This document shows, in pieces, positions 13,701 through 25,100 of a stretch of DNA of 64,000 bases (its first letter is position 1; every line of letters starts with the position of its first letter). The position numbers were made by a program, and so were the translations under genes. This DNA is from Trileptium ribeirensis (taxonomy: Eukaryota > Nematoda > Enoplea > Enoplida > Thoracostomopsidae), in the NCBI GenBank assembly GCA_030248225.1, contig JASANE010003827.1, positions 1 through 64,000 of the forward strand, written 5' to 3'. The notes below the pieces were generated by a model that was not told the DNA's origin, did no database searches, and was given only the letters and a program-made list of their open reading frames with translations.

Positions 13701-15812
13701 GTCCAAAAACCGAGATATTTGATCGATAAATAAACATTATTAGCTTCCTCAGTCTCTTTAAACTTTCAGAAAGGCAATAATACCATCGCAATACATTAAG
13801 TTTAATGTAAAGTTATTTTTAATGCATTTTAAATCCACTATACCTTCATTTCTTCCATTATCTGTTTTACTATATATAAATTTCGAAGACCAGGTTCCGG
13901 TTCCGGTTCCGGATCCGGTTTAAATGGACGGTTCCGGTTGCTGGTTCCGGTTCCGGTAAATTTCGGTTCCGGTTATTCCCTGGCTTCCACCTATGCTTCG
14001 ATATAAATGACAGTACAACACAGTTCATATAGAAAGTACTGTAGCTGCTATGATATTTAATGTTGTCGTAACGGCGAGGACATCGCCCGTTAGAAGAGCT
14101 GTATTTGCCCACATAATAGCAATAAACGGATAGGGCAGCGCCAGTTTATTGAAGGTGCAAATACAAAATTAATTATAATGCAAACATGTAGTATTGCGCG
14201 TGGTTTTAAATTCAACCATTAAACATAAAACACGGTCGATATACATAAACATATCTACCCCGGACTATCCGCTGTGCTGTTAAATAACTGTACTCCGCAA
14301 GTTTCAGGCTTACGGGGGTTCAATGCAGTTTTTAATAAATATTATTTTCCATTGTCCTGTGTGGCGATGTTTATGACCTTACGTGAGTTGGTAACATAGA
14401 TTGTGTTGGTTTGAAATCCGGGTCAAAACGTCCACGAATTTAACTCGCGGGTCATGGACTACCATCGTTCGGGTCAAGTGTATTTACCCGTTTCAAGCAT
14501 GCTTAATTGGCACGAATTATGGACAGGCCCGGATAGGGGTCGGATATCAACAGAAAAATTTCTTCAGGCTGCATTACTAATTAATATTTATGTGGCTTCA
14601 CGCAGTATATAAAATAAAGACGGGACGGTATAGATTATTCTCCTCACTTCGCCAATAGTGTCGCAGTACAAAAGTTAAAACTCCCACATTATAACCAAAA
14701 TAGTTCGTTCAATAAAAATGATGGTAAGCAGCTTCGGTAGATCAACATTCGTACAAATCAAGGTATATACTAACGTACGATTTCGGAATGACTGGTGTTC
14801 TTGATTTCAAGTTCACAGCGGATGCAAGTTGTGTCTCAAACACGAGTTTTCAATAGTTATTCCTTAAAATAGATTCTAATCAGATAGGTGTTTAAATTTT
14901 TAGACCCAAAGAGAGCCTTCTGCTAAAATGTTACCAGCGAGGCGGTCCATCTTTTTGTTTGACGAAAAGGAGCAGAGCCAATACTTAAAACTTAAGACAA
15001 GCTCTCATCTCCGCCGCTAGGACGAAATTATATTTTTCAAACGTAGCACTTAAGCGAAGTTTTTTACTCAAATAAAACATTTTGCTATAATTCGAGAAAT
15101 TATACATAATACATAATATTATGCATATTTGTGTTTTGAGGTTGGCAGAAAACACATCTACATACCACGAATAACGTTCGAAGCACAATATTGGCTGCTG
15201 TTCAAATCAGCGTTTCTCCGCGCTATTTTTGACGCAGCTGGTCCACATGCCAGTTCCAGTCATCAAAGTAGTGCAAATTCGCATGATCCGTCGGACCTGT
15301 CCGACCCGGTCGTCGTGTCCTGGCATCGTTTAGTCAATTTTGTTACCGGCGAAATGAAAAGAGCCTTCCATGACAGCTTCCGGAAACGAAATAGTACAAA
15401 GCGAAGCAACGCCAACCGACCACGTTTTAGTCGGGCTGCTGGTGCCCGGCACAATCTTGCCGCAACTAGCGGACCCGGAAATCAGTATAAGCCATCGGTC
15501 GCTGCTCTAACCCATGACAAGCTGGCTTCTCGATACTCAGACAGCAGTACCGCTGAACGGACGTGTACTAACTCCAACATATCACTGGTTGAAGATTCGG
15601 GTGACGAAGAACAGAACCCTAGTCCTTGTATGAGCGACAATACCCAAGGTAATATCAAAACGGAATGTCTGGCATATTACTTTGAGTCTGTTTCAAAACC
15701 TAAAAATACAGCAAATGGAAAGCGACAAGAAACTTCGGATATTTTAGAAAAAAGTTCTGAAGAAACCCCATATACGAATGAAAAAGTAGTAGACAGCGAT
15801 GCAAAAGCATAG
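9508..15812 (+). CDS. Globin with long N-terminal tail, internal insert and C-terminal tail, 2 exons, ~641 residues
   Basis: A haem-binding globin, probably for oxygen binding or redox sensing in the cytosol (family knowledge). The start is taken as ATG 9,508; the frame opens after TAA at 9,445 and an acceptor-like TTTACTTTAG ends at 9,420. Residues 1-146 are a Ser/Asn/Thr-rich tail. Residues 147-189 (LTPKDVENVRRVW, FTAIFAAEPRLRSLFGF) fit helices A-C, with a CD1-type Phe. Residues ~190-360 are a low-complexity insert with an acidic stretch. At about 361-385, RRFECHCGKFAAFWDEI fits helix E, with His371 as possible distal ligand. VGRKH in exon 2 supplies the likely proximal His423, then YWLLFKSAFLRAIFDAA (helix G) and WHRLVNFVTGEMKRAF (helix H), with a polar ~120-residue tail. 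A normal globin has ~150 residues. The gene is antisense to importin-7 and probably nested in it. Confidence 0.85.
11350..11560 (+). repeat. Two tandem ~106-bp units
   Basis: AATTCATTAATWTTAGTGAT is at 11,351 and 11,457. Both contain GACCGCACTG-like and TTTAAAATTTCGGYCTAGAC blocks. In the globin intron. Confidence 0.75.
12221..12572. mobile_element. Possible MITE with TTGTTACGGAA ends (352 bp)
   Basis: TTGTTACGGAA at the left and TTCCGTAACAA at the right are exact inverted repeats. The next ~30 bases also pair imperfectly. No target duplication. Lies in the globin intron. Confidence 0.45.
12798..13982. mobile_element. Non-autonomous hAT-type transposon, copy A (1,185 bp)
   Basis: Inverted ends CAGGGAGTAACCGGAA and ...CCGGTTATTCCCTG, with clustered GGTTCC/GGAACC repeats just inside both ends. 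An exact 8-bp duplication GCTTCCAC flanks it (12,790-12,797 and 13,983-13,990), the hAT signature. No transposase is encoded. It lies in the globin intron. Confidence 0.92.
13991..15140 (+). other. 3' part of globin intron
   Basis: No gene recognised after hAT copy A. Ends in the acceptor of globin exon 2 at 15,139-15,140. Confidence 0.5.
15141..15812 (+). CDS. Globin exon 2 (helices F-H and C-terminal tail)
   Basis: Acceptor TTTGTGTTTTGAG ends at 15,140. The exon begins VGRKHIYIPRITFEAQYW in phase 0 and runs 223 codons to TAG at 15,810. Helices G and H are separated by a short polar loop (HASSSHQSS...). The last ~120 residues are Ser/Asn/Glu-rich with no recognised domain (ending EKVVDSDAKA). 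Confidence 0.85.
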   Translation, partial: VGRKHIYIPRITFEAQYWLLFKSAFLRAIFDAAGPHASSSHQSSANSHDPSDLSDPVVVSWHRLVNFVTGEMKRAFHDSFRKRNSTKRSNANRPRFSRAAGARHNLAATSGPGNQYKPSVAALTHDKLASRYSDSSTAERTCTNSNISLVEDSGDEEQNPSPCMSDNTQGNIKTECLAYYFESVSKPKNTANGKRQETSDILEKSSEETPYTNEKVVDSDAKA

Positions 15813-16122
15813 CGTAAATAATGTTACAATTTTACATCCAGCACAAACCTGCTAAAATTTCTTTTGCCCTGGTTGATGTATTACAAACTGAAATCAACGA
15901 AATAGGAAATACATATCTGAGCTTCCTGTCTTGAAACAACGGGATAGCTTACGTATTTTCGTACACCCAATGCATTCCCGGTTGTGTCGGCCAGTTATAC
16001 TGCAACCACCGTATGATTTACCAACAAAGATGATAGTAATTTAACCAGTTAAATCTGATACGTCAAATATAATGGGTTACGGGTTTCAAACGATCTATAT
16101 CCAAGTAATGTCTATAATATTG

Positions 16123-16471
16123 TGGGCTCTCCATTCGCTGAAAATTTTCCCAGGGGCCCCCTGGTTCTGAACCGGGGGCGCCCCATTTTGCCAAGAAAAT
16201 AACGGTTAAAAATCGTGTCAGAAACACTGCCAAAACGCTTTTGATGGAGCGAAAAGCGATTTTGAAACAAAATTTGATAAAATTTGAGAAATTTTTGGCT
16301 TCCGAACAGAATTTTAGTACAAATTTTGATCAATTTTTTTGCACTTTGGACCGATTGGAAACAAAAAATTTTCCAAGAGGCAATGAACCGGGGGAAGCAG
16401 AAAATTTTGCCGGGGCATGAACTGGGGGCACCGAAAAATGCCAGGACCCCACCCCCAATTTGGAGAGCCCA
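16123..16471. mobile_element. MITE with TGGGCTCTCCA inverted ends (349 bp)
   Basis: Ends TGGGCTCTCCA and TGGAGAGCCCA are exact inverted repeats. The interior has CCCAGGGGCCCCCTGG near one end and CCGGGG blocks near the other. No clear target duplication. Lies just after the globin stop. Confidence 0.75.
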
Positions 16472-18784
16472 GATATTAAAGAGAAGTTTCACTTAGGCCA
16501 GTTTTGATTTGATTCAGGAGAAATTTAACCAGCCGCAAACCATTCCAGGTTATTTGCCGGAAAGAAATCTTATAAATCCAAGTATCCTGTTGGTTAAACC
16601 GACATTCTAGCTACACCTTGTAAAAAACATAGGTTGCTGTCAGAAGATAGGGTCTCACTGTATAAATTGCATATTTACTGAGAATCAGCTATTTATGCTA
16701 TTTTCGCGTGTTACAGTCCCACCAAATCAGCTGTCGGGTGCGCCAGTTTGAGTAGGGAAACCAAGTTTCTCGCCTACCGGAGCAAACAGCTCAATCTGAT
16801 AGCCCTAATTCGGTAACCCGCAGGAATTAGGAGGAAGTTTGGAAAAGCCCGAGTACATGCTTTAGCGGAAATATTAAGGACACATATTAATCATCACAAG
16901 TGGCTGAATGTGTAAAAGTTATAATACTTAATAAGCCTTCGGGACATTTTGATGATACGTGAATCTTTTATTTGTAAGCGCGAGCTTACGATTTGTTTTC
17001 ATAGCTGCTATATAAACAACATTCGTAGTATATTAAAATCATGTCCTGTTTAGAAAACAACTACCTACTTTCAATGACTAAATAAATGTTCAACAAAAAT
17101 GAAAATTCATCCTAATTTAAGCAGTATATTTTCTACCAGATATTTTGTTAAAGTTGGTTTATTTTACCCTATTAGTTCGTATGATTTTGACTTAAAGACT
17201 TTTTGATATAACGAAAATGTAGAAGATAATTTTAATATTGGATTCTTGAAATCGGTGTAGCTGGAGCAGGAAAAACGATTTCTTAGAAGTAGATGAATAT
17301 TATTATAGATGTTAAATAATAATCAAAAATGATAAATAATAAAAATGAAATGAAAAGAAATTATATTATTTTCCGCCACACACTAAACGAGTATAATAAT
17401 AATTATACCGCTCTCTCTAGTCCGAATGTTTCCTAGCTAAACAGCTTTTTCTTGCAACTCTGAAGAGGTTCAATCAAATATTCAGGTTTAGCACTTAGGA
17501 GTTAGGTTTCACTTATGGCAATCATGCAATCAAGATGTTTTCTTTGCGAGCGTCAGAAAGTTTCACTTGTCTCACCACCACAATGTTATGTATTGCAGAA
17601 CAAGTCATTTTTGCGCAAAATCCAGCGTCATCACAATAATTATGAAGTTACCAAAAAAAATTTTTATGGCCCACCAATTACAATCTCAACATAGAATTTG
17701 ATAATACTTTAAGCATAACGCATGAATATTTTCCACATTTCGGTCGCTATAGAAACACGGATTTCCTAAATATTAGAATATAAAGAGTCCGAAATCCGAC
17801 ACGACTAGAACGACCAATAAATATTTTTGAAGGATATATTGGAAGCGCGAAAAATAATGCGCGTTCAAAGGAATAATGCACACAATGTCCGTTTGCACTT
17901 TAGAACACTTAAATATCTTACAACAAAGTTACAGACATATAATCAATACTATAAAACGTAATATACTTATGTATGAATATGTACTACTTGGCATGTCCAC
18001 AGCCTTTTTTCGTATAATTTTAACGTATATTCACTGTCGTACATGTATTTTTAGACAATGAAACGTAGTCTTAGAATTAGAAATAGCGGTCATTGCATAA
18101 ATACATTTGGAATACAGGAAGCTTAATTCTAAACACTAAGTGATGGGCAGGGATATGGGTTACCATAATCCGGGTTAAATTGCGGAATTTATATCGAATA
18201 ATCCGGATGTGTAAAACCATATCTTAAAATGTCAATTTTTATTTAAAATTTAAATACTGTGTATTAGACTTTCCCATTCACTATTGCAACTCTATTTTAT
18301 GATGTCTTAAAGATTTGAGAAATAAACAGTGTTCTTTTGATAAGATGCTTTTGCATCGATATTTACGGTAAACTTTTACATTAAGTCGACGATAATGCCT
18401 ATTTTAGTGGGCAGTTTTATTATTAACTGTGGCGTCTATTTCAATTTATACTTAACACTAATATATTCAGACTAAAAATTGAAAATTTTGAATATTTTGG
18501 TATCTCGGAATATATATATATAGGGGTGCTAGAGAGTCGCCAGAGGCAACTGAACGCCAAAGGATTGTCCAAAGAAACAGCAACTTGCAAGTAAACACCA
18601 AACAGCCGTAGCTAAATAGCTAACTTGGGACAGTGAAAGTTTGCAGCATATGAACAGTTTCTTGTTTAAATTTAGAAATCCTCCATGCAACTACATAGAG
18701 TGTCATTTTAAAAATCTACCTAATCTCCGGATTTTCATGGTATACGGTTAAAATTATTTTGAGACTGCGACATAGTTCTGAAGG

Positions 18785-18985
18785 CAATGTACAATCTGAA
18801 GACAAATAATTGAGTTTGCGGATCCTAAATCACTTGAAAACCACTGAAAAGGTATAAAAATTTTCTTTCTAGATTCTACATAATCAAACGAACGTATTCA
18901 GTGGACCAAAAACATATTATGTTCTTGACAACCAGACAAATAAAAACAAACTACATTCTGGAGATTGAGTTCGTTGCCGCTAAAG
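18785..18985 (+). repeat. Isolated unit of the composite repeat
   Basis: Contains CACTGAAAAGGTATAAAA, CGAACGTATTCAGTGGACC and ACTACATTCTGGAGATTG, matching one unit of the 27.3-kb array. Diverged, single copy. Confidence 0.5.
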
Positions 18986-20410
18986 TGGCCAAGAGAGCGG
19001 TCCTACAAAAAAGATGTTAAGCAAAGCTGTAGGTAGATCTTCATGAGTTGATTCCGGCCAGTGGTTTCTGGAAGACTGTATCGTGAGATATAAGCTGAAA
19101 CACTGTAACCCGTGTTTCCAGATTTGGTGAAGGACCTTTAATTATCGTCATTTTGACCAGGAAGATGGGCACATTGTCGTTACTTTTTCTATCAAACAAA
19201 GAAATTTGACGTAATCTATCCACCCAAAGAAGGATGATTTATGAGTTACACGGGCAGAGGCAGACAGTTTTACGATTCTCCCAAATAGCGCCTTCAGTGG
19301 AGGCTCCGCTCTTCTGTAGCTACAACACGTAAATTCAAATAGAAATATAGTCCAAAAAACCACCTGAAAATTAAACATCTAGATGTCAAAAGATCGTAAG
19401 TCCGACAAATGCGAAATGTCGATGGATTATTTGTTTATAGCAGATTATAAATCGTCCGAAAAATTGAAACGACAGATTATAAATGAGAGTAAATCTACTA
19501 GTAAATATATTTTGACTACAGTAAGTAATAACGTAAAATAGATTGGTTTACTATAAAAGATAAGAACCCAAAATGGTTTGAAAATGAATTTTGGGTTTCC
19601 ACCTAAACTTTAAGCTGAGGCGGTTACCTAAAATACCTTCGTCTCGTTGGCGTAATGTAAATAATACTACACCGAAATCTAGTACCTAAACCCACAATAT
19701 GTAGATCCAACTACAAAATCTCCTCTCAAAAGATCACAGGAAAACATATTATATGTAAACACTACTTTCTCGGCCTCCTCAAATCAAAGGTTTGTGGCTT
19801 CTCTACCAGTAAAATTTCATAATGTCAAGATATCCGGATTTTTTGCGAATCACTACTAGAGGCATTAAAAAATTTTAATCAGGTTGAACTTTGCGATTTC
19901 CGCCGAGCAGGGAGGGATGGCCAGACATTGGGTCTGTTTTCGAACAGAAAGATAGTCCCGCCACTGTGGACAGGCCAGTTTACACTATTAATTTGAGGCA
20001 AGGAACGTCACCATATTCCGCTTTCAAAGACAAAAGGCATGATGTAAAACACACTACTAGCCAGAAATATGTGACATTCTTTTGATGTTTGTTCCAAAAT
20101 TTTTTAATTCTGTTCTTAAAGTGTTTTGGATCTGTTCGAAATTTTTAGCGTTCCAATTTAAAATTCATCTAGTTGTGTTCGGTGTTAGTTCCTTCGTTCG
20201 AAAGCATAGACCCACTTCTAGCGAGTACTGTAAGGCCTCATGTCATCGCATTCAAACATAAAATGCAGAGATGGGCTTGCAATTTTGTCCCAATCGACCA
20301 ATTTTACAAATAACGAATATTGCTCCAAACACATTTAAGTTCAGATATAAAATTTCAAGAGTTAATTGAACATTAATTGAATCCAAAATACAATTAATAT
20401 CAAGAGACTA

Positions 20411-20857
20411 TTGTTAGATATTACGCAGAAGAATATGACGTGTAATTTGTCTTATCCGATGACGTGGTCGTTTCTGATCTTACCCCTAGAGCCTCCACAA
20501 GGACTGCATGGAGTCGCCCAAAAACACAAGATATTTTTGAGGGATACCACCAGTCAGTCGCCAATAACCAATGAACGTAGAGCAGGAGTAGGAAAGACCA
20601 CTGTTCCTAATGCTGCGCTAACCTCATTGGTTATTAGAGACCTGATTACTGATACATTACCAAAAACCGATACTCACTGGGGAGTTGGATTTTTGGCATC
20701 GGTACTGGTATACCGATCGAACCATCCTACCATTCGGCCCTCATTTACGGCCGCAAGAAGCTGGAATCCGTTTGCTCGCCTGACTAAAGGAAACAAATAT
20801 AGAGATTTTAAGCTTTCGAAAAACCTATCGCGTGGTCAATCGCCAAAGCAAAATTGA
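20411..20857 (+). other. Unassigned 148-codon open frame
   Basis: An uninterrupted ATG frame in an otherwise stop-rich area, with higher GC than its flanks. The product starts MLDITQKNMTCNL and ends LSRGQSPKQN; it is basic and I recognise no domain. A long imperfect hairpin (20,563-20,635) inside it argues for a repeat-derived sequence rather than a gene. No flanking splice sites stand out. Confidence 0.3.
20563..20635. repeat. Imperfect 73-bp hairpin
   Basis: AATAACCAATGA pairs with TCATTGGTTATT. The inner arms around TAGGAA...TTCCTA also pair, leaving a short loop near AGACCACTG. Confidence 0.7.
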
Positions 20858-22065
20858 TTTATAGGTGTCACCTCAAAAAATACTAGAAACGGACACCATC
20901 GACATTTATCACACTGGCCAATGAGAAATCTTTGCTACGCTAGTTTCACTAACTACATTCAGAATTTAATTTTCTTTACTATGGATTAGACAAAATGTGC
21001 AGAAAATAAATGCTGATCAATCATAGCAATAACACTTTAAAGTATGAAAGCATATTAGTTTTGAGAAATAAAAACATATTAGCATTTAAAAACAGAATTA
21101 TATTAAAGGCATCTGTGCAACCCTAAATAGCTATGTTTGACTATGTGTGTTGTTTGACCACCTGTGCCACTACATTTATCTGTAATGAATTAGCGACCTT
21201 AGACGTAGCTCTTAATGATAGTATTTTTATAAAGGACCAATTCGATTGGCAGGTTAAAAGATACGAACATTACAAAAAAAACTGGATTCCAAAGCTCAAT
21301 TTTAATTTTTCCGCAGTGGTAATAGCGATTTCATGTTTTTGATATCGAATTTTTCGTTTTACCGTTGCTTTCCGTCTCCTTAGCAATTTCTCGTGTTCCC
21401 ATGATTCCGATAAACGAATCCAACATTTTTATGATTGACCATAACCCAACTACTAGTATTTGTGTCTATTTTTCACGCTGCATTATCCCAGTTGGATCCT
21501 TTAAAGTTGTATATACTCCATGGAAACGGATCGAGTCGCATCAGATGCATTGTGTGAATACCTAATATAAACTATGCGAGCAAACCAGATCGAACGCAGC
21601 ATGGCATGGTACAAGTAATCCAGGAAATACGGATGTATTTTCGTTTATTTGGTAGTTCCCAAACACGGCCCAAGTCATGATGTGAAGCGTAACGTTATTT
21701 TGTTGAAGCATATGAACAGTTTAGAGTGGGTGTTCGAAGACGGTTGCAGACCACGGATTTAATCTTAGGGTTAGTGTGGCTCATAAAGGCTGTTACCTTA
21801 GGGTGGGTATACGAACGCAAAATCCAGCTTATACCTCTCGGCTATACTTTGGCCTCAAATGCCGTATGTATAACAGATTTCGGCAATATGTTGAACATCG
21901 TCCGTTACAGATCAGATCTCAGTAACAAGCTTGATGAAAATTAACTGAGTGCTATATTATTTCAAACTTAGCAATACATGCTGTCTCCAATGACAAGCCG
22001 AAAGCAATGTCACAACAACAGCTGTAAAAGCAGCTAAATAGGAATACTGGTGGTGTAAAACTTAC

Positions 22066-22132
22066 CAAGCACTGAGTTGTCAATCACAACAGTTACTATG
22101 TTTCGAACAATTTCTTCAAGGTGAACCATAAC
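22066..22132 (-). CDS. IPO7: Importin-7 exon 15 (last exon found)
   Basis: 67 nt. Encodes VMVHLEEIVRNIVTVVIDNS, then VL, matching the family helix '[20 protein letters not shown]'. Acceptor CGTATTTTAG, donor GTAAGT. It ends with one base of a Gly/Glu/Asp/Ala/Val codon. I could not find the next exon, expected to encode a FYEEI-like helix. Confidence 0.82.
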
Positions 22133-25100
22133 CTAAAATACGATCTCAATAATGAACAGGGTAATCGTTTGGCGGCACGATAGATGAATAAAAGTGCTGC
22201 CGTGGTGAACAACACTATGCGGTGTGAACCTGTCAATGCTATTGTTGTAGTTTTTCTGAAAGACATGTCATTCTAGGCGAACACAGTAGGACTTGGTTAA
22301 GTGGTGTTTCGCGAATTCTGTGTTAGATAAATTCATCCATAAGTTTCGCCGTTGCTTAGCAGTAGAAACGGAGCTCCAAAGCTTTCTTTTTCGCCGATAA
22401 ACCTTGGAATAAGTCTGACCCGAAGTAATATACTTCCTACTCACCCATTACATTTCCAAAAAACTTAGAAATACGAACCTCGGTTTATCTAGCATTGGTC
22501 CAAAATTGAGTTTCCTCACGCTCCCTGAAGATCTGAGAAAAATAATACATCAACAACATTATATTTAGCTGGCTGTCTGCAGTGGATTGTCGTATATAAG
22601 TGCCGCCTCACGCTTTCGAAATTCACACGTTCGTACCCACACTTGCCCGAAACCCCCGTTCTTAATTAAATCCATTATTTATTGCTGTCCCTAAATTGTT
22701 TTCTGTGTACTATATATTCTTAAATATAAATTACAACTATATCTAAGTTAAAAATTTGTTTTTAACATGAAAATATTTTTGTACGAACGACACTTAATCG
22801 CACCTAAAATGTGGCAATATGTAGAATAGATAACAAAATTTTGCAGCCTAACACTTCTAACTTTCGTCGAGAATGAACACAGGCTAGGATGGGCTCCATA
22901 CATTGAGGGATGAGGGCTTGGCATTTTTCGGTTCCCTCTGGTTCAAAACAGGTTCCCCACGGTTCCTGCCCCCTGGCAAAATTTTGGGCTCACCCCGATT
23001 CATTGCCTCTTGGCGAATTTTTTGTCCCCAATCGGTCCAAAGTACATAAAATTTGTTTCAAAATAGCTTTTTTTCTATCAAAAGGATTTTGTCAGTGTAT
23101 CTGACACAATAAATTTGTAACCGCTTCTCTCTTGGCAAAATGCCCCCTGGCAAAATCGGGCGTCGCACGATTCATGCCCCCTGGCAAAATTTTCAGTGAA
23201 TGGAGGGAACAGAATTAGGGAACCCCAAAGTTACCAATAAATTTAGGAACGGTTTGAACAGGCCAGTTAAGGGCAGTATAGTAGTATTTTTAGCACATCT
23301 GAACCCCCAGCATACATTATTACCAGTGCAGCTACCAACAGCACTAAAAGCTTTTAAATTTACCAGTAACAATTTTCAGACAACTTTGCTATTTTAAGGA
23401 CCATTTTTCTTACAAATGAAATAATTTTGGTCATTAAATTCGCTGTAAGCCTGCGCAAAACGACAATGTTCATCCACAACAAACTAGCAGTCACCGTATA
23501 TAGTCACGGTTATTATTGCACATAAATTCGTAATTCAACACTGGTTTCTAGCTTAAATTAGCGCATTATTTATAAAAATTACAGACAGCTCTGTTGCAGG
23601 CAGAAAATGACTAAATAAAATTTCGTATATATATACTTTGATGAGAATACGAAATAACCACTTGTGCAGTATTTCTGACAACAACTACCTGTGGGTGATC
23701 TTCCATTACGTCTAGTATTGCTTCCAATGTTCCGAGAATACCCATTACTGCAAGGCCACGATTTTCACATTCGTCGTCTTCTGAATTGAGCATTTGAACA
23801 AATATCTCCGACTAAAATATTGAGCATTTGAGCAAATACCTCGGGGTAAAATATTACCACGATTTGTCGTGAACTTGCTCCGTGAATAGTCTTCGAAACA
23901 AAATTACTAATGCAAATCCCGCTACTAGTCGTCCGTCATAGCTCGGTTTTTCATTCAGTACCGCCATATAGTATATCTACTGTGACAATGCGGCATGCAG
24001 TGTGCATCGTACATCATGTTAAGTGTAGGCCGCGGTGTTCAAAGGTAAAATTTGAAATCCCAAACACAGCTATTCCTTAAAGTTCCTACCTCGAGGGGCC
24101 GGTTCCAAACAATAATTTCCAAATGATCGATATAATATCGTAATACAATATTGTATGCACAAGATTGTGACTGTGAATGGCAAGAACTGGAGCATTTCAC
24201 TGGATATTTTAATGAATTTTACAATTCACACACCGTTAAATAGCTATCGTGTAGCCTACCGAAGTTCCGTTTTGAGAGCTATAATTTTTGACAAAGGCCC
24301 AAATTTCCCCGATATGAATAGCAGCTTATGCATAAGGGTGCGCTTGTTAACAGCAAGAGTCGGAGAAAAATTACACAGAAAAATTTTATGATTTGTACCA
24401 TTCCCACACCGCTAAATAGCTATCGTGTAGCCTACCGAAATTATGTTCATTGAAAGTTACCATTTTTGACAAAGGCCCCAACTCCCTCGATATATATTAA
24501 TATCGGCTTCTGGTGCTTCTCCTTTTCAGTATAGGCAACCATGGAAGTTGTAAAAAACAGTCTGCTTAAAAACTAAAGTATAAGATAATCCTTCGTTTTT
24601 CAAAGTTTTATGTGTACCAAGAAACTGAAAATTTTTGAGGCACGAGAGAAAATTAGGTGTTCCGCATAAAAATCGAGCAAAAGCGAACAAAATGCTTTAA
24701 TTCCGTAGACTTGACATTTAGCAGTAAAATCCACAAAATGTTAACACTTCACTAACCATGCAAGTACAGTACGTTCACCTAACTGTACTAGCTTTATTTT
24801 AACTCACTAATTTTTGAGCGATATTAACGGCGACAGGTATGACATGTTCCATAAAATCTTGAATGAATTTTTGCATCACCGTACATAATTCGTCGTTGTG
24901 GGTGGACGCGATCATTTCCAAAATTTCTAGAAAACCAAAAAACCATAACCGTTTGATTGAAAACCCTTTAAGCACAACATTCTCAGGTCCTCAGCTGCTG
25001 CTGCGTTAGCTTGAAGTGTGTAACACCAGTCAGTGTGATAATGACGTTTAGAAACTACTATAGTGAGAGAGCAGTAACAGCGGCTAATAAGGCTACAATA

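Larger units (their letters stand above)
16472..22065. other. Non-coding, mixed repeats; possible site of missing importin exons
   Basis: Apart from the 18.8-kb repeat unit and the 20.4-kb open frame, I see no gene. TATA dinucleotide runs occur near 18,510-18,525. The next importin exon should be here or further left; no acceptor-exon-donor combination with the right phase was found. Confidence 0.4.

Noticed and set aside
14070..14125. Minus-strand MWANTALLTGDVLAVTTTLN as a possible importin helix
   Set aside because: Only MW and a general hydrophobic pattern match, and a stop follows before any donor.
17569..17640. Minus-strand DDAGFCAKMTCSAIHNIVV before a GTGAGA donor, like the importin 'MMPLLHNYVTV' block
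   Set aside because: There is no AG acceptor between the upstream in-frame stop and the motif.
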